In this document: piece by piece, positions 6,839 to 13,127 of the stretch
Numbering within the stretch: the first letter of the stretch is position 1
Layout of the letters: every line of letters starts with the position of its first letter
Assembly (NCBI GenBank): GCA_030039005.1
Contig: JASHQT010000112.1
Coordinates: forward strand, 1-15,260
DNA: 15,260 bases
Reading direction: 5' to 3'
Source: Bryobacteraceae bacterium
GTDB lineage: Bacteria > Acidobacteriota > Terriglobia > Bryobacterales > Bryobacteraceae
The notes under the pieces: model-generated
The model's database searches: none
What the model saw: the letters and a program-made list of their open reading frames with translations, nothing else
Told to the model about the DNA's origin: nothing
Position numbers and translations under genes: made by a program

Positions 6839-6937
6839 CGTGTCGTTTTCCTGCTTCTCTCGGTTATCGAGGATAGCGTATCATAAGTACCCTCGGTAAG
6901 CAAGGGGAGGGCGGTGTAGAAGGGTCGTGCGGCCGGG
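6839..6937 (-). promoter_or_regulatory. padR-ADOP promoter with GATA/TATC inverted repeats
   Basis: Upstream of padR, two overlapping dyads TATC-GAG-GATA (6865-6875) and GATA-GCG-TATC (6872-6882) form an alternating series, a plausible PadR autoregulatory operator. The adjoining TATGAT on the - strand (6880-6885) is a 5/6 match to a -10 box, so a protein bound to the repeats would cover the transcription start. No convincing -35 was found at 16-18 bp. The remaining bases to 6937 are the trailer of the delta-prime gene, without a clear terminator. Confidence 0.45.
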
Positions 6938-7972
6938 TCAACCCGCCAAGGCGCGCAATTCGACCACCAGCGCGTCCAGCGCGATGCTCTTCTGGATGTT
7001 GCGCCGCACCAGTTCGGAAAGCTCGTCGGCGCGCTTGACCGCCGCGCGAATCCAGCGGAAGGAGACGCGTCCAGCCAGCGCCTCCAGCTCACGCCGGATA
7101 TCGGCGTTGCGAATTTCGCCCACGCCTTGGGAGAGCAGAAGGAGGTCCTCGATCAGTACGTACAGGATGTTCAGGAGCGCATCCAGCTTCTCGGTTTTGC
7201 GCGGCGCCATGGCTTCGGCGTGCTTGGCCCATTCGGCGAAGGGGGCGCGTCCGGCCGCCACTTCGAGAAGTTTGACCATCGCGGCGCGGCGCTCGTCGTA
7301 GACGTCGAGATCCATGGAGACCGCCAGGCCGGGACTTCCCGCCGCCAGCGCGATCCGCCTCTCGGCATCGGAGAGACCGCGCGCGGCGACGAACGCGCGC
7401 ATTTCGGCGTTGGTGAGCGGCGCGAGATGAAACGACACCGCGCGCGAGCGGATGGTCGGTAGCAGGTCGTAAGGATTTTCCGCAGCCAGCACTAGGATTA
7501 GATGCTCCGGCGGCTCTTCCAGAATCTTCAGCAGCGAGTTCTCGGCCTGTTCGTTAGCGCGGTCGATACGATCGATCAGGAACACGCGGCGCGTTCCGTT
7601 GAGGGGCTTGAATTGCGCGCGCTCCTTCAGCATGCGCATCTGCTCGATGGTGATTTGGCGCAGCGGGCCGTCGGGCGGGAAGGTGAGGAAATCGGGATGC
7701 GTGGCGAACAGCAGCGGATCGTCATTGCGCTTATCGGCCGGCCACTTCTCGCGCTCGGCGATCGCTTCGGCGTTGGCTTCCCGGCTCAGATCGTCCTGCT
7801 CGATTTTGTCCGCGCCGCCGATCAGGGCTGCCGCGAAGCGCCGCGCCAGCGTGGCTTTGCCCACGCCTTCGGGTCCATCCAGAAGAAGGGTTTGCGGAAT
7901 ACGCTCGGCGCGCGTGAGGGCCAGCAGCGTTTGCGCGACCTTGGCGTTGCCGAAGAAGTTCTCGAAGGGCAA
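6938..7972 (-). CDS. holB: DNA polymerase III delta-prime subunit (clamp loader)
   Basis: This 344-residue AAA+ protein is a stator subunit of the clamp loader that places the beta sliding clamp on DNA. Motifs in order: MPFENFFGN opening, a full Walker A GPEGVGKAT (33-41), HPDFLTFPPDGPLRQITIEQ (92-111), Walker-B region VFLIDRIDRANEQAENSLL (130-148), LKILEEPPEH (148-157), and the SRC-like arginine segment TIRSRA (173-178). A helical lid and C-terminal domain follow. The zinc module expected at about residues 50-90 has no cysteines at all. The start is TTG at 7972: an in-frame TGA lies five codons upstream and the next candidate codons are far inside the domain. AAGGA directly abuts the TTG with no spacer, which is unusual. 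The gene is divergent from Hsp70 by 61 bp. It is most likely holB rather than dnaX, because it lacks the extra C-terminal tau domains and the Cys module. Confidence 0.88.
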   Translation of the reverse strand: MPFENFFGNAKVAQTLLALTRAERIPQTLLLDGPEGVGKATLARRFAAALIGGADKIEQDDLSREANAEAIAEREKWPADKRNDDPLLFATHPDFLTFPPDGPLRQITIEQMRMLKERAQFKPLNGTRRVFLIDRIDRANEQAENSLLKILEEPPEHLILVLAAENPYDLLPTIRSRAVSFHLAPLTNAEMRAFVAARGLSDAERRIALAAGSPGLAVSMDLDVYDERRAAMVKLLEVAAGRAPFAEWAKHAEAMAPRKTEKLDALLNILYVLIEDLLLLSQGVGEIRNADIRRELEALAGRVSFRWIRAAVKRADELSELVRRNIQKSIALDALVVELRALAG

Positions 7973-8033
7973 TCCTTCAGTTTGTCATATGGAATCGATG
8001 CGCGGGTGAGCTACAATCGCGAAAGAGGAAGTT
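7973..8033. promoter_or_regulatory. Divergent promoter region of holB and the Hsp70-like gene
   Basis: In this 61-bp gap, TACAAT (8012-8017) is a 5/6 match to a -10 box for the + strand, placing the start of transcription near 8024. AGAGGA (8024-8029) is a good ribosome site 4 nt before the TTG start at 8034, so the leader would be very short. It supports TTG as the true Hsp70-like start. For holB I see only weak -10 candidates around 7984-7991. Confidence 0.45.
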
Positions 8034-9596
8034 TTGGCACTCAAATCCGGTGAAACATTGAGACTGGGAATTGATTTTGGCACCACTCGCACCGTGGTGG
8101 CGGCAGTGGATCGAGGCAACTACCCGCTGCTCTCGTTCGAAGGGCCGGAGGGAGCGGCGGTGGAGTGGTTCCCCACGCTCGTCGCGGTCCGCGGGAAGGA
8201 ACGCGTTTACGGCTGGCAGGCCTGGGCGTGCCAGCAGAACCCCGAATGGACCATCATCCGTTCTTTGAAACGCGTGTTGCAGGATGCGGGACCGAACACC
8301 ATCTTGGAGTTGGCGGATCAACAAGTGCCGCTCATCCAGGTGCTGCGCGAGATGGCCGCGGCGCTGCGCGCTCTGCTGCCGCAGGAAAGATTGGAGGTCA
8401 TGCTGGGCGTGCCCGCGAACGCCAATACCAACCAGCGTTTCCTCACCGTGGAGGCGTTCCGCTCAGCCGGCTGCGACGTCATTGGGCTATTGAACGAACC
8501 CTCGGCCGCCAGCATCGAGTTCGGCCACAAAACCAAGATCAACGGCGTGATTCTGGTGTACGATTTGGGCGGCGGCACGTTCGACGCGTCGCTGGTGGAG
8601 GTGGGCGAAAGAATGCACCGGCCGCTTGCCACGGAGGGCATCGCCACTCTGGGCGGCGACGATTTCGACGAAATTCTGGCCGAAATGGTCACCAGCGGTG
8701 ACCAGCGCCACGCGCTCACGCAGGCTGAGCACTTCCGTTTACTCGAAGAATGCCGCGTCCGCAAGGAGGCGATCAATCCGAATACGCGGCGCATCGTGGT
8801 GGATCTCGAAAATGTGCGCGAAGGCTGGAGCACGGCGACGGTTCCGGTCGCCGATTACTACGAGCGCTGCCGGCCGCTGGTGGAGGAGACGCTGCATGTG
8901 GTGGAGGATCTGCTGGAGGCGCAAGGCGGCAAGGAGATCGAAGCGCTATACGTGACCGGTGGCGGGAGCGAATTGCCCATTGTGGGCCGCATTCTGCGTG
9001 AGCATTTCGGAAGGCGAACGCGGCGATCGATTCACGCGCGATCGGCGACGGCGTTGGGCCTTGCGATCCAGGCCGACGCGCAGGCGGGGTACGTGCTGCG
9101 CGAGAAATTCACGCGCTACTTCGGCGTGTGGCGCGAAGGCGACGCAGGAAGCCGCATCGTTTTCGATCCACTGTTTCACAAGGGCGTGGCGCTGCCGGGT
9201 CCCGGCGAGCGGGCGCTCGAAATCCGGCGCAGCTACCGGCCCGTGCACAACATCGGACATTTCCGGTATCTGGAATGCACGCATCTGGACGAAGAAGGCC
9301 AGCCTTGCGGCGACGTCACGATCTGGGACGAGATCCAGTTCCCCTTTGACCCCGCGATTCGCGATGCCGAGGGCGTCGAGGTGGCGCATTCGCCGGCGGC
9401 GAGCGAGCATGAAATCGCCGAGACGTATTCCATCGATGCGAGCGGCACGGTGACCATCATGATCGCCAATCTGACCGCGCGTTACCAGCGCGTGTATCGC
9501 CTAGGGCGCTGGGCTTCCAAAGACGCGCCGGTGGCGCCCGCCAAGCCGCGCATGCGGCACGCGACGCGCAAGCAGGCCGAAGGCCGCCGCCGCTAA
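8034..9596 (+). CDS. Hsp70-like (DnaK-related) protein without helical lid
   Basis: This 520-residue protein has the Hsp70 ATPase domain followed by a shortened C-terminal part. ATPase motifs: LGIDFGTTRTVVA (11-23, phosphate 1), NEPSAAS (154-160, connect 1), YDLGGGTFDASLVEV (176-190, phosphate 2), EECRVRKEAINPNTRR (238-253) and YVTGGGSELPIVGRIL (306-321, adenosine). Residues 375-480 resemble the beta-sandwich substrate domain, ending in AETYSIDASGTVTIMIAN (462-479). After that only a basic tail (KPRMRHATRKQAEGRRR) remains, so the alpha-helical lid of DnaK is absent. Two cysteines in C414-C425 flank a turn. It probably hydrolyses ATP and acts as a specialised chaperone or sensor in the cytoplasm. 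The start is TTG, supported by AGAGGA 4 nt before it. No dnaJ or grpE is nearby; the next gene, a cyclase, begins 7 bp downstream, suggesting co-transcription. Confidence 0.87.
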   Translation: MALKSGETLRLGIDFGTTRTVVAAVDRGNYPLLSFEGPEGAAVEWFPTLVAVRGKERVYGWQAWACQQNPEWTIIRSLKRVLQDAGPNTILELADQQVPLIQVLREMAAALRALLPQERLEVMLGVPANANTNQRFLTVEAFRSAGCDVIGLLNEPSAASIEFGHKTKINGVILVYDLGGGTFDASLVEVGERMHRPLATEGIATLGGDDFDEILAEMVTSGDQRHALTQAEHFRLLEECRVRKEAINPNTRRIVVDLENVREGWSTATVPVADYYERCRPLVEETLHVVEDLLEAQGGKEIEALYVTGGGSELPIVGRILREHFGRRTRRSIHARSATALGLAIQADAQAGYVLREKFTRYFGVWREGDAGSRIVFDPLFHKGVALPGPGERALEIRRSYRPVHNIGHFRYLECTHLDEEGQPCGDVTIWDEIQFPFDPAIRDAEGVEVAHSPAASEHEIAETYSIDASGTVTIMIANLTARYQRVYRLGRWASKDAPVAPAKPRMRHATRKQAEGRRR

Positions 9597-9603
9597 CGAA
9601 CGC

Positions 9604-10419
9604 GTGACCGAGCTTCTCGAATTGATTCGTGAGCGCCGCGTGTACGACTTAGCGCACCCGTATTTTGCGGGCATGCCGCATTTCCCCACGCATCCACCAT
9701 TCGTGTTCGGGCTGACACGCAAGCACGGCGACATGATGTTGGACGGCCAAGTGAGCTCCGCGGCCGATTCCATCGCTTTCGGCGGCCACGTGGGCACGCA
9801 CATCGATGCGCTGTGCCATTTCTCCTGCGACGGCAAGCTGTATGGCGGCGTGGAGGCGGCGCGGGTTCAGAACGACTCTACCGGGTTCAGCGCGATGAGC
9901 GTGGACACCATCGCGCCCATCCTGCGGCGCGCCGTGCTGCTGGACATCGCGGGCGAGATGAAGATGGACGCGCTACCCACGGATTTCGCGATCACGCCCG
10001 CGCTTTTGGATGCAGCGTTGAAAACGGCCAAGAACGCGGTCGAACCCGGCGACGTGGTGCTACTGCGCACTGGATGGGCACGTCATTTCGAGGATTTCGC
10101 CCGATTCGTAACGGGGGGTAGAGGCAGCGAGCCCAGGCACGGTGCGGCGGGACCCGGTCCGCAGATCGAGGGTGCGCGCTGGCTAAGTGAGCGCGGCGTG
10201 TTCGCGGCAGGATCCGACACCATCGCGTTCGAGAAAGTACCGGCTGCGGCCATGCCTGTTCACGTGCACCTGCTCGTCGAGAAGGGCATTCACATCATCG
10301 AGGCTCTCAACCTGGAAGAGCTCGCGCGCGACCACGTGCACGAGTTCGTCTTCATCGCCGCGCCGCTCAAGATACGCGGCGGGACGGGCGCGCCGCTGCG
10401 GCCGATCGCGTTGGCGTAG
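9604..10419 (+). CDS. Cyclase-family metal hydrolase (kynurenine formamidase-like)
   Basis: This 271-residue protein belongs to the cyclase family that includes bacterial kynurenine formamidase (KynB) and related amidohydrolases. The signature HxGTHxDxxxH is intact as HVGTHIDALCH (62-72): H62, H66 and D68 are the likely metal ligands and H72 the catalytic base. Other family features are VYDLAHPYFAGMPHFP (13-28), EPGDVVLLRTGW (147-158), FAAGSDTIAFE (200-210) and HVHLLVEKGIHIIEALNLEEL (220-240), where E233 or N235 may complete the metal site. There is no signal peptide, so it is cytoplasmic. The start is GTG at 9604, with no clear ribosome site and only 7 bp after the Hsp70 stop, so translation may be coupled. 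No kynureninase or tryptophan dioxygenase gene is in view, so a role in tryptophan breakdown is not supported by context and the substrate is open. Confidence 0.87.
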   Translation: MTELLELIRERRVYDLAHPYFAGMPHFPTHPPFVFGLTRKHGDMMLDGQVSSAADSIAFGGHVGTHIDALCHFSCDGKLYGGVEAARVQNDSTGFSAMSVDTIAPILRRAVLLDIAGEMKMDALPTDFAITPALLDAALKTAKNAVEPGDVVLLRTGWARHFEDFARFVTGGRGSEPRHGAAGPGPQIEGARWLSERGVFAAGSDTIAFEKVPAAAMPVHVHLLVEKGIHIIEALNLEELARDHVHEFVFIAAPLKIRGGTGAPLRPIALA

Positions 10420-10457
10420 ACCCGCTCCTCACGTTCGCAGCTCGGTAACGTCGCGGC
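10420..10457. terminator. Convergent 38-bp spacer with a weak hairpin
   Basis: The cyclase and aminopeptidase genes end toward each other here. ACGTT (10431-10435) and AACGT (10447-10451) form a short 5-bp stem with a GC-rich loop. There is no T-tract on either strand, so it is a weak candidate for a shared bidirectional terminator. Confidence 0.2.
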
Positions 10458-13115
10458 TCAGTAACGATTGAGGAACGCGGTCAGCTCGGGCGCCATGCTC
10501 TTGCGCGCGGCGATGCACAGGTCGACGCCTTCGAGCGTTTGCGCCAAGGTCCTCGGGCCGCCATTGTAATCCTTCACGCGATCGGCGAAGAACGAATCGA
10601 GCGCATTGCGGTCTTTGGTATCGCAAAATGTCGCGCCGACGGACGGCAGCATCGCGGCATAGTCCTCACCCACTTCGCGCGGCAGCCGCTTCAGCAGCTC
10701 GTCCAGGTGCTGCTTCACGAAATCGAACGGAATCTCGCGCGTGTCCAGGAACGAAATGGGCCCGAATAGCAGCGGATAAAACGATTCGCGCACGTCGATG
10801 TCTTTGGAGAGCAGCAGGTCGAGCGACGCGCGCGCCAGCTCCGGATTGCGGAAGGAGCCGAGGGCATCCAGCATGACTTCGCGCAGGTGATGATCGCGCT
10901 CGGCGATGACCTCGGTCTTTAGCTCATCGAAGAGCTCGCGATTCCCGAATTCGGCGGCCACGCGCAGCACCGGTTCGAGCATATCGGGGCCGACACCGTG
11001 CCGCGTCATCAACCATTCGCGCGCCAGCTTCCCGGCCTGCGCGATCAGCTGCTCCTGCTCGCCGCTGCTGGCGACGAACGGAACCAGCTTTTGGCGCAAC
11101 AAGCGCGTGTCGTCGTTTTCGCCGGGCTTAGCCACCCAAGCGAGCGCCAACGCCTGGTCGCCGAACTGTTCCCGAATGAAGCGCGCGCCTTTGTCGCGCA
11201 AATTCGGCGGAACGCTTTCGCCTTTCAGCAACGCCGCGATATCGGCCGCGGCCTGCACCACATGCCAGTCCGGATCTTTGCTGAACTCGGGCACCAAGGC
11301 CAGCGCCGCCTGCGCCGAGATTTCTCCTTCGGCCGAAAGCGCGTCCACGTCGCCCAGCACGCCCACGCGCTCGGCGACGGTCAAATGGCTGCCGCGATCG
11401 GCTAGAACCTTCTTCAAAAGATCATCCTGATAGGCCACCTGATAATAGCCAGTCTCGCCGTCATTGGGCAGAATCCAATCGGGGCAAGATTGCGCGCCGG
11501 TCGTTTGTGCGCCAGAGAGGGCGATGTCCGCCTTTTGCTCAGTCAGCAGAGTGCATTGATGCTGCGTCTGGCCGTTCGCTTCGTATGCCACGCAGACGGG
11601 AATCTGCCAGAGTTGCGGTTTGGCTTTCGATCCTACGGGCAGCGAGCGCTTCTGGGAAACTTCGAGCGCCGGCTGCTCGCCGCACTTGAGCTTGACCGAA
11701 ACTTCGGGGACTCCCGGCTGATCCAGAAAACTGTTGAACGCGGGCGCCACGTCGCGCCCCGCCGCTTCGCCCATGGCGGCTTCAAAGTCGCTCGCGGTCG
11801 CGTTGCCCCAGGCGTGCTGTCTCAGGTAGGCTTGCACGCCCGCGCGGAATTTCTCCGGCCCGATCCAATGCTCGGACATTTCGATCACGGCGCCACCCTT
11901 TTCGTAGGTGATGTCGTCAAAGGCGTTGGCAATGTCGTCATTGCTTTCGATGGGCTGGCGGATTTCGCGCGCCGATGCGAGCTCGTCGCTACGCATCGCG
12001 CCCAGGCGCGCATTTACTTCGGTGACGTCCAGATGCCAGTCCGGCTTCCATTCGCCGGGGATCTTGCGCTCCATCCAGGTGGCGAAAGCCTCGTTGAGCC
12101 AGGTATCGTTCCACCAGGCGGTGGTCACCAGATCGCCGAACCACTGGTGCGACATTTCGTGCGCGCAAATCCCGGCCAGCTCGCGTTTGTGCTCGATGGT
12201 TTCCGTCGCGGGATTGGCCAGCAACGAGCTTTCCGCGTAGGTGATTAATCCGGCATTTTCCATGGCAAAATCACTGACCGGCATAATCACCGAGTCTAGT
12301 TTTTCGTAAGGGAAGGGAATTCCGAAATAATCTTCCAGCAATTTCAGCAGTTGTGGGATCGCCACGGCGGCATCCGCGGCTTCTTTACTCTTGCCCTTGG
12401 GCACGATCACACGCAGCGGCGTGGGCCCCAGGCGCCCCGCATCCACCACATCGAACGGCCCGACGGCGAACGCCACCAGGTAACTGGGCAGCGGCGGCGA
12501 CTGCTTGAAGCGCACCACCTGCATGCCGTTCGCTTCGCTCGACTGCGATTCGACCGGCGTGTTGGATAGCGCCAGATCGTCCTTAGGAACGTGCAGCGCC
12601 ATTTGCCAGGGCACTTTGAAGTTGGGCTCATCGAAACAGGGAAACGCGCGGCGGGCGTCGGTGGGTTCGAATTGGCTGTAGAGGTACCAACGGCCGTCTT
12701 CTTGGAGCTGAAACACACCCGCGCTGCTGATGCGGCTGATCTTGCCCGTATAATCGACGTGTAAGACGCCGGGGCCGGAAACCGTACGATCGAAAGCGAA
12801 GCCGAGAAATTGATCGCCGCCGGCTGCCGTCCGCGCGGGCAGTGCTGCGCCGGATGACGGTTGGAACGTCGCTTGTTGCACATCCAGCCCCACCGCGTTC
12901 AGCCAGATCACGTCGGCGGGCGTGCGAACGTCCAGATGGATATCCACGGAGCCGCGAAACGTGTCGCGATCGGGAACCAGCGTAAGATCCACCGCGTAGC
13001 TCGACGGTTGCACCGTTCCATCTAAACGAAGCTTGGGTGGCTCGGCGGAGGGCGCCGAGAACGCCGGAAGGCAAAGACTGGCGTAAATTCCCGCAACGAC
13101 AAGCGAACTTTTCAT
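10458..13115 (-). CDS. Secreted M1-family zinc aminopeptidase
   Basis: This gluzincin removes N-terminal residues from peptides. From the ATG at 13115 it is 885 residues; a TTG at 13127, immediately after the upstream stop, would add four. The ATG gives a clean signal peptide (MKSSLVVAGIYASLCLPAFSA), so it is probably periplasmic or exported. Domains: beta N-terminal domain (about 25-235), catalytic thermolysin-like domain (235-460) and an ERAP1-C-like helical domain (530-880, beginning near TGYYQVAYQDD). Zinc motif HEMSH (319-323) with the second glutamate in NEAFA (E342) gives HExxHx18E. The transition-state Tyr is Y404 in DITYEKGG. The exopeptidase motif normally GxMEN reads FAMEN (283-287): the Gly is replaced, and the preceding loop looks shortened. 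It follows the spermidine-synthase-like gene by 12 bp and probably shares its transcript. Ribosome site is poor, which fits coupling. Confidence 0.92.
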   Translation of the reverse strand: MKSSLVVAGIYASLCLPAFSAPSAEPPKLRLDGTVQPSSYAVDLTLVPDRDTFRGSVDIHLDVRTPADVIWLNAVGLDVQQATFQPSSGAALPARTAAGGDQFLGFAFDRTVSGPGVLHVDYTGKISRISSAGVFQLQEDGRWYLYSQFEPTDARRAFPCFDEPNFKVPWQMALHVPKDDLALSNTPVESQSSEANGMQVVRFKQSPPLPSYLVAFAVGPFDVVDAGRLGPTPLRVIVPKGKSKEAADAAVAIPQLLKLLEDYFGIPFPYEKLDSVIMPVSDFAMENAGLITYAESSLLANPATETIEHKRELAGICAHEMSHQWFGDLVTTAWWNDTWLNEAFATWMERKIPGEWKPDWHLDVTEVNARLGAMRSDELASAREIRQPIESNDDIANAFDDITYEKGGAVIEMSEHWIGPEKFRAGVQAYLRQHAWGNATASDFEAAMGEAAGRDVAPAFNSFLDQPGVPEVSVKLKCGEQPALEVSQKRSLPVGSKAKPQLWQIPVCVAYEANGQTQHQCTLLTEQKADIALSGAQTTGAQSCPDWILPNDGETGYYQVAYQDDLLKKVLADRGSHLTVAERVGVLGDVDALSAEGEISAQAALALVPEFSKDPDWHVVQAAADIAALLKGESVPPNLRDKGARFIREQFGDQALALAWVAKPGENDDTRLLRQKLVPFVASSGEQEQLIAQAGKLAREWLMTRHGVGPDMLEPVLRVAAEFGNRELFDELKTEVIAERDHHLREVMLDALGSFRNPELARASLDLLLSKDIDVRESFYPLLFGPISFLDTREIPFDFVKQHLDELLKRLPREVGEDYAAMLPSVGATFCDTKDRNALDSFFADRVKDYNGGPRTLAQTLEGVDLCIAARKSMAPELTAFLNRY

Positions 13116-13127
13116 AACGACAAACAA

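Noticed and set aside
7982..8017. TTGTCA (7982-7987) with TACAAT (8012-8017) as a sigma-70 promoter pair for the Hsp70-like gene
   Set aside because: The spacer is 24 bp, too long for a normal sigma-70 promoter; only the -10 box is retained as a candidate.
7502..8053. Open frame of 183 codons on the + strand
   Set aside because: Antisense to holB and running into the Hsp70-like start; no domain.
11490..12248. Open frame of 252 codons on the + strand
   Set aside because: Antisense to the catalytic part of the M1 aminopeptidase, whose motifs are unambiguous.
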